Shown: positions 7,898-17,316 of the stretch, one piece after another
Numbering within the stretch: position 1 is the stretch's first letter
Layout of the letters: every line of letters starts with the position of its first letter
DNA from: Persephonella sp.
Lineage (GTDB): Bacteria > Aquificota > Aquificia > Aquificales > Hydrogenothermaceae
Length of the DNA stretch: 53,944 nt
Assembly: GCF_027023985.1 (NCBI RefSeq)
Contig: NZ_JALVTW010000008.1
Span: 1 to 53,944, forward strand
Direction of reading: 5' to 3'
The notes under the pieces: generated by a model
Told to the model about the DNA's origin: nothing
Seen by the model: only the letters and a program-made list of their open reading frames with translations
Database searches by the model: none
Translations under genes and position numbers: made by a program

Positions 7898-8561
7898 TTA
7901 TCTCTTTTATCAGATTTTTATGCTGGGATGTAAATTCCTTTAATTTTTTTATAGCCTGATTTAAAGTTTCATTTGCTTCTTCTTCAAGGGTTTTAAATCT
8001 TTCAAGATTATTTTTATTAAAGAAATATAGCTTGTTATCCTTGACTATATAGCCTTTTGTTTTATTTAATGATTCCAAATACAATAATGCCTTTTGTTTT
8101 TTCTCTGCATAATCGGCAAGTAAATCAAAGGCTTCTTCCAGTATACGCTGGTTATCTATCATATATTTGTAAAAATAATCCCTTAACTCATCTGATATAG
8201 GTGCTTTTTCAAGAACTTTAAATGTTTTCATTCTAAACGTAATATAAGCATCACTTAATTTTTGTTTCAAATCTTGCGCTTTTTGTTTCAAATTAGAATA
8301 TTGATTTATCAATTTCTGAATGCCTTTTAAGTCTTTAAAATTGTTTACTGATTTTTCTATCTGGTTAAGTTTTGTAATTTCTTCATTTATTTCCTTTATA
8401 GCCTGATTATAAATAGATACGAAATTACTGAGAGATTGCTGAGATTGTTTTATATTAATCTGTTTTTCTTTGATATATGAATTTTGAGCAAAAACAGAAT
8501 TTACAGAAATAAAAATTAAAAAGAATAACAATCCTATGGCTTTAATTATTACTCCTTTCAA
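7881..8561 (-). CDS. Secreted coiled-coil protein of unknown function
   Basis: Up to 226 residues. A hydrophobic N-terminus ending VNSVFA-QNS is a clear Sec signal peptide with a signal peptidase I site. The rest is a long, charged helical protein with coiled-coil character. The longest frame starts at TTG 8561, inside hemH. AGGAG lies just before a rare ATT codon at 8546, which would give a more typical signal peptide (MKAIGLLFF). I cannot decide between them. It lies between hemH and the TudS-like gene with overlaps on both sides. I recognise no family. Confidence 0.75.
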   Translation of the reverse strand: MKGVIIKAIGLLFFLIFISVNSVFAQNSYIKEKQINIKQSQQSLSNFVSIYNQAIKEINEEITKLNQIEKSVNNFKDLKGIQKLINQYSNLKQKAQDLKQKLSDAYITFRMKTFKVLEKAPISDELRDYFYKYMIDNQRILEEAFDLLADYAEKKQKALLYLESLNKTKGYIVKDNKLYFFNKNNLERFKTLEEEANETLNQAIKKLKEFTSQHKNLIKEINEQFQ

Positions 8562-9495
8562 TATCTTCCCCCACCAGAGTTTGTAATAGTTTTATAAAAG
8601 TCGGACTATCTTTTAAAGTCTCTATTCTTTTATAATGGGTTATTCCTTTATTATTTGCAAACTTTTTATATACAATATCAAGTTCATAAAGGGTTTCCGA
8701 ATGTTCTGAGACAAAAGATATAGGGACAACTGCAAGTTTTTTAATGCCTTTTTCTGCAAGCTCAACTATTTTTTCATCGGTAAAAGGCTGTAACCATTTT
8801 ACAGGGCTGACTTTTGATTGATATGCAATTGCATATTGATTTTGTGGAAAATGTTCCATAATTAGCCTTACACTCTCTTCTATCTGGGATTTGTAAGGAT
8901 CCCCCTCTTTTATTATTTTTTCTGGCAGAGAATGGGCTGAAAATAGTAGAAAGTAATCCTGATATTCATTTCCAAGCTGATTTTTAATTTTTTCTACCCA
9001 TGCCTGAATAAAAAGGGGATGGTTATGATAGGATTTTATCTCTTTAACAGGAATATTTAGAGCTTTTTTGTTGTAAATTCTGTAGAACTCTTTAAATGAA
9101 GAACCGGTTGTGGTTTTGCTGTAATAAGGATAAAGGGGAAGGAGAATAATCTGCTGAACATTGTTTTTTATAAGGGTTTCTACAGCCTCTTCTGTAAAAG
9201 GATGCCAGTATCTCATGGCAACAGTTACAAGATAATCGTTTCCTAAAAGCCGTTGCAGTTTTTCTGCCTGTTGTAAGGTCTGCTCCTTCTGGGGAGATTT
9301 TCCTCCCATATGGATATAGTATTCTTTTGTTTTTTCTGCCCTGATTTTTGAGATTAGATATGCAACCGGTTTTTGAATAGGTCTTGGAATTCTTATTATA
9401 TCGTGGTCAGAAAAAAGATTATATAAAAAAGGCTGGATGGCCTCCAGACTATCGGGGCCACCCATATTCATTAAAACAACACCTGTTTTAGTCAT
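8542..9495 (-). CDS. hemH: Ferrochelatase
   Basis: 317 residues. Inserts ferrous iron into protoporphyrin IX (or into coproporphyrin III in the alternative pathway) at the end of heme synthesis. The family start GVVLMNMGGP is present, as are the LLPLYPYYS strand, the catalytic His in LFSAHSLPEK and the acidic metal site in SFVSEHSETLYELD. Length is normal for a bacterial enzyme without a C-terminal iron-sulfur cluster. The stop is 12 bases from rpoD upstream on the same strand. Confidence 0.96.
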   Translation of the reverse strand: MTKTGVVLMNMGGPDSLEAIQPFLYNLFSDHDIIRIPRPIQKPVAYLISKIRAEKTKEYYIHMGGKSPQKEQTLQQAEKLQRLLGNDYLVTVAMRYWHPFTEEAVETLIKNNVQQIILLPLYPYYSKTTTGSSFKEFYRIYNKKALNIPVKEIKSYHNHPLFIQAWVEKIKNQLGNEYQDYFLLFSAHSLPEKIIKEGDPYKSQIEESVRLIMEHFPQNQYAIAYQSKVSPVKWLQPFTDEKIVELAEKGIKKLAVVPISFVSEHSETLYELDIVYKKFANNKGITHYKRIETLKDSPTFIKLLQTLVGEDIERSNN

Positions 9496-9506
9496 CTATC
9501 ACCTGA

Positions 9507-11240
9507 TTAGTCTTCACAGAAAGGTCTGAGATATTTTGCCCTGTGTGGATGTCTGAGTTTTCTTAAAGCTTTTGCTTCTATCTGTCTTATTCTTTCTCTT
9601 GTTACACCGAATTTTTTACCAACCTGCTCCAGTGTGTATTCTGTATCATCTTCAAGACCAAATCTATATCTGAGGACCTGTTCTTCTCTTTCAGAAAGAG
9701 TTGAAAGAACTTCCTCAAGCTGCTGTCTGAGTGCCTGTCTAAGAACATGTTGCTCCGGAGACAGAACTGTTTTGTCTTCAATGAAATCTCCCAGGTGTGA
9801 TTCATCATCATCTCCAATAGGTGTTTCAAGTGAGATAGGTTCCTGAGATGTTCTGAGGATTTTTCTAACTTTTTCTGCAGGCATTCCAACTTTTTTAGCT
9901 ATTTCTTCAGGAGTTGGCTCTCTTCCAAGCTCCTGAACCATAGAACGTGAAACTCTCACCAGCTTGTTGATTGTTTCTATCATATGAACAGGTATTCTAA
10001 TTGTTCTTGCCTGATCTGCTATAGCTCTTGTTATTGCCTGTCTAATCCACCATGTAGCATAAGTGGAGAATTTATATCCTTTTTTGTAATCAAATTTATC
10101 AACAGCTTTCATAAGACCGATATTTCCTTCCTGAATTAAATCAAGGAACTGGAGGCCTCTGTTTGTGTATTTTTTAGCAATAGAAACCACAAGTCTCAGG
10201 TTAGACTGGACAATTTTTTGTTTTGTTTCATTAACTTCTTTTCTTCCTTCCTGAATGATATTTATAACATGTTCAAACTCTGTTGGGACTGTTCCTATTT
10301 TTTCCCTAAGTTCTGCTATTTCTTCCTGAAGTCTGAGGGTTTCTGTTCTGAGAATTTCAAATCTACCAAATGAAAGTCCGTTTTCTTCAATTTTTTTCAG
10401 AATTTCAGGATCGTTATAATCACCTTTTAAGAGCTTTTCAACATCAGGGTCTATTTTTTGGAGCTTTCTAATTCTCTTATTTAGGTCTTTTTCTTTTCTT
10501 TTGAGTTTCATATACAGGTCTTTAAGCTCATCTGCTATCTTGTCTAATTTTGTGAATTTGATATTCAGGCTTTTGATAAATCTGTTTACCTTTGCGTGTT
10601 TTTTGATAAATTCTTTTTTCAGTTCTTCATTGTCAGGGTCTTCTATAATTGCTTTCTCAAGGTCTCTTAGCTCTCTATACATCTCAGCAAGTTTTAGACC
10701 TTTTGCAATAAACTCTTGTGTGATTGCATCCATTACTTCGGCTTCTTCTGTTTCTTCTTCCATATCATTGTTTGTTTCTATATTTATCAAGTCTTTTACT
10801 TTCATTTTTCCTTCAGCTATTTTTGCCCATTCATCAAGAAGTCTTTCAGCAAGGAAAGATGTTCTGAGAAGTCCCCTGAAAACTTTCTTTCTACCTCTTT
10901 CAATTTCTTTGGCAAGCATAATTTCTTCCTGTCTTGTTAAAAGAGGAATTTTACCCATTTCCTTGAGATAAAGTTTTACAGGATCGTCTGTTTTAGACCA
11001 TGCATCATCAGAAAGATTAATACCTAGATGGTCTGATTCTCCTGAAAACTCTTCAGGTTTACCTTCCTCTACAACATCAATGTTAAGCTCGTTAAGATAC
11101 TCAATAAGCTGTTCCAGCTCATCTTCTGACATCAGGAGGTCTTCATCAATTGTTTCAGAAAGTTCCTGATAGGTTACATAACCTTTTTCTTTTGCGAGGA
11201 TGATGAGCTTTTGGACATCATCTCTTTCATGCATCATCAT
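9507..11240 (-). CDS. rpoD: Primary sigma factor (sigma-70)
   Basis: 577 residues with the full layout of a housekeeping sigma factor. Region 1.1 is at about 1-70 and region 1.2 ([18 protein letters not shown]) near 83. A long charged non-conserved insert runs about 130-345, followed by region 2 ([26 protein letters not shown]), region 3 ([13 protein letters not shown]) and region 4.2 with the helix-turn-helix [15 protein letters not shown]. It directs RNA polymerase to the TTGACA/TATAAT promoters seen elsewhere here. ATGA overlaps the stop of dnaG, so the two are translationally coupled, as in the classical macromolecular-synthesis operon. Confidence 0.97.
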   Translation of the reverse strand: MMMHERDDVQKLIILAKEKGYVTYQELSETIDEDLLMSEDELEQLIEYLNELNIDVVEEGKPEEFSGESDHLGINLSDDAWSKTDDPVKLYLKEMGKIPLLTRQEEIMLAKEIERGRKKVFRGLLRTSFLAERLLDEWAKIAEGKMKVKDLINIETNNDMEEETEEAEVMDAITQEFIAKGLKLAEMYRELRDLEKAIIEDPDNEELKKEFIKKHAKVNRFIKSLNIKFTKLDKIADELKDLYMKLKRKEKDLNKRIRKLQKIDPDVEKLLKGDYNDPEILKKIEENGLSFGRFEILRTETLRLQEEIAELREKIGTVPTEFEHVINIIQEGRKEVNETKQKIVQSNLRLVVSIAKKYTNRGLQFLDLIQEGNIGLMKAVDKFDYKKGYKFSTYATWWIRQAITRAIADQARTIRIPVHMIETINKLVRVSRSMVQELGREPTPEEIAKKVGMPAEKVRKILRTSQEPISLETPIGDDDESHLGDFIEDKTVLSPEQHVLRQALRQQLEEVLSTLSEREEQVLRYRFGLEDDTEYTLEQVGKKFGVTRERIRQIEAKALRKLRHPHRAKYLRPFCED

Positions 11241-12877
11241 TTTTGCTTTCTTCCTCCTGTATATAAAGATTTTTTTGTCTCCAGTATTTTTTGGAGAATA
11301 GAATCATCTAAATTTGATAAGAATGTGGCATCTATCTCGGTTTGTTGTTTGAGCCAGTTTCTGTGAAGAAGATTAAGAGCCTCTATAGTATCTTCTGGAG
11401 AAACAGGTATTTCAAAATTTTTAATTTCTTCCAATTCCTCTAATTCCCCGCCTTTTAGTAACTCATTAATAAGATACATAAAATACGCAGAACCACTTAT
11501 TTTATCAAACTGGTCAAACTCATTCAATATTTGGTCTTTATATAGCAATAGTCCCTTTAATATTAATTTTTCATTTAAAGGTAAACCTTTAAAACTGCTT
11601 ATTTCCTCTTTTTCTACTTCAAACTCCCTTTCCTGAACCTCAAGCAATTCCACAGGAATTCCGGCTACTGTTGACAATTCTTTTAAATATACTCCCTGAA
11701 TATGCTTATCCGGCATGTAAGACAAAATATCCAGATATAAATCTATGATTTCTTTTCTTTTTTTCAAATCCTTTTGTGCTTGAAGTCTATCAAGTAAAAA
11801 CAGTAGAAAATCCTGTGATTTTTGAAGTTGATTTAGGACTGCCTGACTTCCTTCCTTGGCAAGCTCATCTGGGTCTTTTCCTTTTTCTATAGGGCAGTAA
11901 TAAACCTCAATTCTATACGGAAGTAATACCTTCGCAGCCCTTATCGCTGCTTTTTTCCCTGCAGAATCAGAATCAAACATAAGAACTGCTCTATTTATAA
12001 ACTTGGATAACAGCTTTCCATGTTCAGATGTCATTGCTGTTCCAAGGGTTGCAACAACATTTTTAATCCCTACTTGATACAGGGAAATCAGGTCTAAATA
12101 ACCTTCAACAATAATGGCTTCTTTTTTCTCCCTGAGACTGTCCTTTGCATTATATAGCCCGTAAAGAACTTTTCCTTTGGAATAGATTTCTGTTTCAGGT
12201 GAGTTTATATATTTTGGGGATTTATTGTCTGATATTGCCCTTCCACCAAAGGCCACAACTCTGCCTCTATGGTTTTTTATCGGAAAAATAACTCTTCCTG
12301 CAAACTTATCAACAAAATCTCCACTCTCTTTTATGGTAATTAGCCCTATTCTCTGAAGCTCATCAACAGATATATTTTCTTTTTGTATAAACTGCTTTAA
12401 AGCATTACTTTCAAATGGTGAAAATCCTATCTCAAAGGTTTCTATTGTAGAAGGTAAAAGACCTCTTTTTTTCAGATAATTTTTAGCTTCTGAACTTTTT
12501 TTAAGCTGTTCCTGATAAAACTCTGTTATTTTTTGTGTTACCTGAAAAAGCCTGTTTTTTTCTTGAAATGATTTGTCTTCTTTGGTGAATTTAACAGGGA
12601 TATTATATTTTTCTGCAAGCTTTATAACTGCTTCACCGAAGGATATACCCTCATACTCCATCAAAAATGTTATCGCTGAACCACTTTTACCACAACCAAA
12701 GCATTTAAATATATTTTTTTGGGGTGAAACCATAAAGGATGGTGTTTTTTCTGTATGAAAAGGACATAATGCTTTATAAGATGAACCGGCTTTCTCAAGT
12801 GGTATATACTCTGATATTACATCATATACATTGGCTACTCTAAGAACTTCTTCAACAGTTTCCTGGCTTATTGCCAT
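11237..12877 (-). CDS. dnaG: DNA primase
   Basis: 546 residues. Synthesises RNA primers at the replication fork. The N-terminal zinc-binding domain shows CPFH (Cys38, His41) and CFGC (Cys59, Cys62). The catalytic core and TOPRIM domain follow, with [11 protein letters not shown] and the acidic [12 protein letters not shown]. The helicase-binding C-terminal domain is present but short. GAGGG precedes the ATG. It heads an operon with rpoD and hemH and is divergent from dnaA across a 344-base gap. Confidence 0.97.
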   Translation of the reverse strand: MAISQETVEEVLRVANVYDVISEYIPLEKAGSSYKALCPFHTEKTPSFMVSPQKNIFKCFGCGKSGSAITFLMEYEGISFGEAVIKLAEKYNIPVKFTKEDKSFQEKNRLFQVTQKITEFYQEQLKKSSEAKNYLKKRGLLPSTIETFEIGFSPFESNALKQFIQKENISVDELQRIGLITIKESGDFVDKFAGRVIFPIKNHRGRVVAFGGRAISDNKSPKYINSPETEIYSKGKVLYGLYNAKDSLREKKEAIIVEGYLDLISLYQVGIKNVVATLGTAMTSEHGKLLSKFINRAVLMFDSDSAGKKAAIRAAKVLLPYRIEVYYCPIEKGKDPDELAKEGSQAVLNQLQKSQDFLLFLLDRLQAQKDLKKRKEIIDLYLDILSYMPDKHIQGVYLKELSTVAGIPVELLEVQEREFEVEKEEISSFKGLPLNEKLILKGLLLYKDQILNEFDQFDKISGSAYFMYLINELLKGGELEELEEIKNFEIPVSPEDTIEALNLLHRNWLKQQTEIDATFLSNLDDSILQKILETKKSLYTGGRKQK

Positions 12878-13221
12878 TTATCCCTCTAAATCAGGAAATT
12901 AATTCTCAGATAAATTTAAATAAAAATTTTCTAAAAGCAATTTTATATGCGGGAATAAAAATATTTTTATGATTTAAATTACAGTTTAAGAAACTGATAA
13001 TTTATGACGATAGGATACTAAATGAAAAGTGTAAGGGGTTGAAATTAGTAAAAAAATTATTTCTTAGTAGTTGTAAAAGCAGCTTAATATAGGCTTCAGA
13101 GACACATTAAATACATAGGATTTTATCACAGATTTTTAATTTTTCAAAAAAAATTTTTATTTATATTTTCACTAAAAATCTTTCTATAATAGATACCCAC
13201 AAAGATTAGAGGGGGTATCTA
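12878..13221. other. Intergenic gap between dnaG and dnaA
   Basis: 344 bases, very AT-rich toward dnaA, with no open frame worth calling. It must hold the divergent promoters of dnaG-rpoD and dnaA. A TATAAT at 13185-13190 is a good -10 for dnaA, without a clear -35. I looked for DnaA boxes (TTATCCACA and one-mismatch forms, both strands) and found none; the nearest is ATACCCACA at 13193-13201, with two mismatches. TTAGTAGT near 13069 is a lone DnaA-trio-like stretch. There is no real support for an origin here. Confidence 0.6.
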
Positions 13222-13223
13222 TT
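13188..13223 (+). promoter_or_regulatory. 11-bp inverted repeat over the dnaA start
   Basis: AATAGATACCC (13188-13198) is perfectly mirrored by GGGTATCTATT (13213-13223) with a 14-base spacer. The left arm begins inside the -10 box and covers the likely transcription start. The right arm covers the ribosome binding site and the first two bases of the TTG start codon of dnaA. It could be an operator for a dimeric repressor, or a hairpin that hides the ribosome binding site if transcription starts further upstream. Confidence 0.7.
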
Positions 13224-14541
13224 GGACGTCTGGGGTAGCATCCTTTCTTCTATGTCTAAGCAGGTTGACCGTTCAACCCTTAGTTTGCTTAAAGGTGTAG
13301 AGAAAGCAGAGTATAAAAACGGCCATTTATATATCTCAACCCCGGACATTGTTTATAAAGAATGGCTAGAGAGTAATTTCCTGACCCAGATTAAAGAATA
13401 TGCGATAGACCTTCTGGGAGAAAATCTGGAAGTTCATGTCATATCGGAAGATGAAGAAGAAATAGAAAAAGAAGTTGAAACAGTAAAACAGGAAAGGAAA
13501 ACTCCTTACCGACTGACAAATCTCAATCCTAAATTTACATTCTCTAATCTAATCATAGGAAACTGTAATAAAATTGCGTATCAGGCCTGCATCGCTGTAG
13601 CAGAAAATCTTGGAAATCTTTATAATCCTCTGTTCATATACGGTGGTGTTGGACTTGGTAAAACACATCTTTTACATGCTACAGCTCATCAGGTTTTATC
13701 AAAAAATCCAAAAGCGAATATCATATATACCACAGCTGACACCTTCATGTCTGAACTTATCTACTATCTGAGAAATGGCTCAATTCTTGAGTTTAGGAAA
13801 AGATATAGAGATGTTGACCTCTTGCTGATTGATGATGTTCAGTTTTTGCAGGGAAAAGAAAGAACGCAAATAGAGTTATATCATATATTTAATGCCCTTC
13901 ATCTTATTGGAAAACAGGTTATTTTATCTTCTGATACCCCGCCTAAAAATCTAAAAGGTCTACAAGAAAGGCTAAGAAGTAGATTTGCCAGTGGTCTGGT
14001 TGTTGAGGTAAAAGCACCTGACCTGCAGACAAAATTATCTATTCTGAGGAAAAAATCTAAAGAAATGGGCATATACCTGCCTTCAGATGTGTCATTACTG
14101 ATAGCAAAAACAATAAACTCTAATATAAGAGAATTAGAAGGCTCTCTGAACAAGCTAAAGGCCTATAGCGACCTGATGGGAAGAACAATAACACTTGATA
14201 TGGCAAGGGAAGTTCTAAAGGATTTATTTGAAATAAAAGAGATGGAAGTTTCCCTTTCAATTCAGAAAATACAGCAGGAAGTTGCCAATTACTTTGGGGT
14301 TAATATAAACGAGATTTTAGGCAATTCCCGTAAGAAAAAGGTTGCAATGGCACGCCAGATAGCGATGTATCTATCCAGATATTTAACAGACAAATCTTTA
14401 AATGAAATTTCAAGGGCATTTAAGAAAAAAGACCATACAACAGTAATAAATGCAATTGATAAAGTTGAAAAAACAATGGAAAAAGACAGAAAATTCAAAT
14501 TAACAGTTGAGTTTTTAAGGGATAAAATTCTTACGTCATAA
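13222..14541 (+). CDS. dnaA: Chromosomal replication initiator DnaA
   Basis: 439 residues. Binds DnaA boxes and ATP and opens the replication origin. N-terminal helicase-loading domain, a short acidic linker near 80-95, then the AAA+ domain with Walker A GGVGLGKTH, Walker B LLLIDDVQF and the LRSRFASG arginine-finger region. The C-terminal duplex-binding domain carries the signature KKKDHTTVINA. The start is TTG, 5 bases after GAGGGGG, and lies inside an inverted repeat. It is a single-gene plus-strand unit with minus-strand runs on both sides. Confidence 0.98.
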   Translation: MDVWGSILSSMSKQVDRSTLSLLKGVEKAEYKNGHLYISTPDIVYKEWLESNFLTQIKEYAIDLLGENLEVHVISEDEEEIEKEVETVKQERKTPYRLTNLNPKFTFSNLIIGNCNKIAYQACIAVAENLGNLYNPLFIYGGVGLGKTHLLHATAHQVLSKNPKANIIYTTADTFMSELIYYLRNGSILEFRKRYRDVDLLLIDDVQFLQGKERTQIELYHIFNALHLIGKQVILSSDTPPKNLKGLQERLRSRFASGLVVEVKAPDLQTKLSILRKKSKEMGIYLPSDVSLLIAKTINSNIRELEGSLNKLKAYSDLMGRTITLDMAREVLKDLFEIKEMEVSLSIQKIQQEVANYFGVNINEILGNSRKKKVAMARQIAMYLSRYLTDKSLNEISRAFKKKDHTTVINAIDKVEKTMEKDRKFKLTVEFLRDKILTS

Positions 14542-14546
14542 GAGTT

Positions 14547-14704
14547 TTACCAGACTTCTTTACCAATAGGCTCTCCCCAATTTAATTCTTTGTGTTTATT
14601 TTCAGGGGTAATTTTAGAAACCAAATTTTCAAGTTTTTTTCTGTTTTTTTCTTCCTTTTTTCTAATTCCTTAAGCTCTTTTTCTTCTTTTTTTACATTAA
14701 TCAT
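14547..14704 (-). pseudogene. Frameshifted VapB/MazE-like antitoxin relic
   Basis: An ATG at 14704, preceded 8 bases upstream by a perfect AGGAGG, opens a lysine- and glutamate-rich frame that ends at 14582. In the -1 frame the sequence continues to a stop at 14547 and encodes a tail with ITPENKHKE, NWGEP and IGKEVW. This tail is very typical of small antitoxins that pair with PIN or MazF/RelE toxins. The switch point contains A AAA AAC, a classical -1 slippery heptamer, within a run of A residues. It may be a broken gene or, less likely, a recoded one (about 53 residues). No toxin gene is next to it. Confidence 0.55.
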
Positions 14705-14726
14705 AAATCTATCCTCCTATGGTTAA

Positions 14727-14753
14727 TCTATAAGATTTCTATATAACTGTCAA
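14727..14753 (-). promoter_or_regulatory. Promoter of the antitoxin relic
   Basis: On the minus strand a perfect TTGACA (14753-14748) is followed by TATAGA (14732-14727, spacing 15) or by TAGATT at spacing 17. The AGGAGG and ATG of the relic follow. A retained promoter and ribosome binding site imply that the relic is still expressed. Confidence 0.55.
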
Positions 14754-14768
14754 TGATTTATACTATGC

Positions 14769-15989
14769 TTACTTAAACCTTTTTAACACTTCTCCTGCAA
14801 GGTAAAGAGAGCCTGTAATGAGAATTATGCTGTTTTGGTTAGCAATATTTCTGGCTTTTTCTATAGCTTTATCAATTTCAGGATAAAACTGAACTCCTTC
14901 TACATCTTTGATTTCTTCTTGGGTTATACCCCGTGATACTGGAATTTGAGTAACAATTGTCTCAACAGATTTATATTTAATCAAATTCAGGATTTTTTTC
15001 CATTCTTTATCTTTCATTCCACTATAAACGGTGATGATTTTTTTGTCCGGATATAGCTGCGAAATTTCCTTAAATGTCTCCACAATGGCTTCTTCATTAT
15101 GGGCACCGTCAAGAATTATAAACGGATTTTCTGAGATAATCTGCATTCTACCGGGTAAATATGTATTTTCTGCAGCTTTTCTTATTAAATAAGTATCAAT
15201 CCTTATATTATTTCTTCTAGCAAAAAGTATAAAAGCAGTTATCGCAGCAGACAGATTAAAAAACTGCCTTTTCCCAAGGAGTGAAGGTTTAATATCCTTA
15301 ATCACAATATCCTGAAACATGTAATCAATACGATTTCCTTTATCTTTGAAGGTATACCCAAAGGGATAATGATATATCTCCCTAATACCCTTCATAACAG
15401 CCTGCGTAATTAAATCCATCTGCTCTGTTCCTATCACAAGGGGTCTGTCTTTGCGGGCAATACCTAATTTTTCAGAAGCTATTTTAGACACTGTATCTCC
15501 AAGTAGATGTGTATGGTCTAAAGATACATTTGTTATAACAGAAACTTCCGGATATATTACGTTAGTTGAGTCCCATCTGCCACCAAGACCTACTTCCAGA
15601 ACAGCAATATCAATTTTTTCATCTGAAAAGTATTTAAAAGCCAGTAAAGTAGAGGCCTCAAAATAAGTAAGATTATGTTTTTCAATAACTGGCTTTAGCT
15701 GTTTTATATATTCCTCAAGCTTATCATCCGGTATATCCCGGCGATTTATTTGCCATCTTTCATTCTCTTCAACAAGATGTGGAGATGTAAACATTCCTGT
15801 TTTTAAACCATGATGTCTTAATATACTTTCCAAAAAAGCAGCTGTTGAACCCTTTCCATTTGTTCCGGATATTAAAATAGAAAGATAGTCTTGATGGGGA
15901 TTTCCAATTTCTTCGAGGGCTGATTTTATCCTTTCAAGCCCCGGTTCTATATTAAAAACCTTTTTGTTAAATAATTTATACAGCTTCAT
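14769..15989 (-). CDS. folC: Folylpolyglutamate/dihydrofolate synthase
   Basis: 406 residues. Adds glutamate to folates and, in the bifunctional type, makes dihydrofolate from dihydropteroate. The P-loop ISGTNGKGSTAAF lies near residue 37, then FTSPHLVEENERW, VLEVGLGGRWDSTN and NVSLDHTHLLGDT, all Mur-ligase-like motifs. A frame extends further upstream into lgt, but the proper start is ATG 15989 (MKLYKLF), overlapping the lgt stop as ATGA. It is the last clear gene of the rpe-def-lgt-folC run. Confidence 0.94.
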   Translation of the reverse strand: MKLYKLFNKKVFNIEPGLERIKSALEEIGNPHQDYLSILISGTNGKGSTAAFLESILRHHGLKTGMFTSPHLVEENERWQINRRDIPDDKLEEYIKQLKPVIEKHNLTYFEASTLLAFKYFSDEKIDIAVLEVGLGGRWDSTNVIYPEVSVITNVSLDHTHLLGDTVSKIASEKLGIARKDRPLVIGTEQMDLITQAVMKGIREIYHYPFGYTFKDKGNRIDYMFQDIVIKDIKPSLLGKRQFFNLSAAITAFILFARRNNIRIDTYLIRKAAENTYLPGRMQIISENPFIILDGAHNEEAIVETFKEISQLYPDKKIITVYSGMKDKEWKKILNLIKYKSVETIVTQIPVSRGITQEEIKDVEGVQFYPEIDKAIEKARNIANQNSIILITGSLYLAGEVLKRFK

Positions 15990-16753
15990 TTTTTTAAAAA
16001 ACCATATCCAAGAAGAACTATTCCTACAGCAACCATTCCCAAAGTAACAACCTGATTCCATGTTAAGCCAATAGGCAGTGGTGGAGTAACCCCTCTCCAA
16101 AATTCCAGTAAAAATCTTTCAAATCCGTATAAAATTAGATAAAGTCCGAATATTTCACCATCAAATAACTTTTTTCTGTAAGCAAGAAACAACAGTCCAA
16201 AAATAATAAAATTTCCAATTGCCTCAGCTGGCTGGGTAGGATACAAAGGGACTCCTGCAGGTGCAGAACTATCAGGATGATGTGGAAACGTAATAGCTAT
16301 ATCTTTAAATGGCGAATCTTCCGGAACCGGTTTTCCATAACAGCATCCAGCACAGGTACAACCTATTCTCCCAAAAGCATGACCAATTATGATGGAGATA
16401 CCTGCAACATCGGCTATTTTCAGAATAGGAATGCTGTATTTTTTTAAGAGAAATAAAAGAATAATCGCACCACCGATAAAACCACCGAACCAGTCTATTC
16501 CTCCTCTCCAGACAGCAATATAGTCCATAAAGGAGTGGAACTGATCATGGTGTTCAATAATATAGGCAATTCTTGCACCAACTATTCCACCTAATACGGT
16601 GTATAAAAACAGATTTTCTATCTTTTTAGATTCAATTCCTTCTTTTTTCCCAAAATAAATTGCCGTGAAATAAGAAACCGTAAGACCTATGGCCACCAAA
16701 ACACCATAGGTATGAATTGTAAAATCACCTATTTTTATTAAATCAGGGAACAT
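15986..16753 (-). CDS. lgt: Prolipoprotein diacylglyceryl transferase
   Basis: 255 residues, polytopic inner-membrane enzyme that attaches diacylglycerol to the lipobox cysteine of lipoproteins. About seven hydrophobic segments are visible, with the conserved GGIVGARIAYI and WRGGIDWFGGFIGG stretches. The family signature GRIGNFxN appears in the cysteine-rich variant GRIGCTCAGCCYGKP. AGGAGAGG precedes the ATG. It would serve the lipoproteins in this window (carbonic anhydrase, thermonuclease, the 18103 gene). Confidence 0.95.
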   Translation of the reverse strand: MFPDLIKIGDFTIHTYGVLVAIGLTVSYFTAIYFGKKEGIESKKIENLFLYTVLGGIVGARIAYIIEHHDQFHSFMDYIAVWRGGIDWFGGFIGGAIILLFLLKKYSIPILKIADVAGISIIIGHAFGRIGCTCAGCCYGKPVPEDSPFKDIAITFPHHPDSSAPAGVPLYPTQPAEAIGNFIIFGLLFLAYRKKLFDGEIFGLYLILYGFERFLLEFWRGVTPPLPIGLTWNQVVTLGMVAVGIVLLGYGFLKK

Positions 16754-16783
16754 TTCCTCTCCTTTCTAAGACAGCATGTTGTC

Positions 16784-17314
16784 TTATTTTGACTTGGCAA
16801 GTTCTTTTCTTTTTTTCATATATTTTTCAAGGGTTAATTTTCTTTTTACAGGAGATAAATATTTTATAAACGGAATTCCGTTTATGTGGTCAATCTCGTG
16901 TTGTAATACTATAGCCAGAAAATCATCTGCATCTATCTGTATATCCTTTCCTTCTATATCTTTTGCCTCAACAACTACTTTTTGTGCCCTCGGGATAGTG
17001 ATTTGCACTCCCGGGAAGCTGAGACATCCTTCTGTTGATTCAACTTCTCCTTCTTTATGAACTATTTTAGGATTTATAAGGGCAAGCTTTATTCCTTCTT
17101 TGTTTTCCTCATTTTCTTCCCTCGGTGTGGTATCCAGAACTATAATCTGATATGGGATGCCAATCTGGTTTGCTGCAAGACCAACGCCTTCATGTTCATA
17201 CATTTTTTGGAACATTACATCAATATACTTTTTCAGCTTCTCCGAACCAAAAAAATCAACCTCTTTCATCTTTTGCTTAAGTATTTTGTCCGGCCATGTT
17301 CTTATTTCATACAT
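16784..17314 (-). CDS. def: Peptide deformylase
   Basis: 176 residues. Removes the formyl group from the N-terminal Met of new proteins. All three motifs are intact: GVGLAANQIG, EGCLSFPG (metal-binding Cys) and the metal-binding HEIDH in VLQHEIDHINGIPF. Length and motif spacing fit an iron or zinc class I deformylase. The start is ATG 17314, 7 bases after GAGG; a TTG two codons upstream overlaps the end of rpe and is less likely. Confidence 0.96.
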   Translation of the reverse strand: MYEIRTWPDKILKQKMKEVDFFGSEKLKKYIDVMFQKMYEHEGVGLAANQIGIPYQIIVLDTTPREENEENKEGIKLALINPKIVHKEGEVESTEGCLSFPGVQITIPRAQKVVVEAKDIEGKDIQIDADDFLAIVLQHEIDHINGIPFIKYLSPVKRKLTLEKYMKKRKELAKSK

Positions 17315-17316
17315 TT

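Noticed and set aside
10501-10971. Antisense open frames inside rpoD, gltB and tamB
   Set aside because: They are rich in Ser, Phe and Leu, as expected when Lys/Glu-rich genes are read backwards, and have no ribosome binding sites or recognisable motifs.
12878-13221. Replication origin next to dnaA
   Set aside because: The gap is AT-rich and lies beside dnaA, but I found no DnaA box with zero or one mismatch and no cluster. One isolated trio-like TTAGTAGT is not enough.
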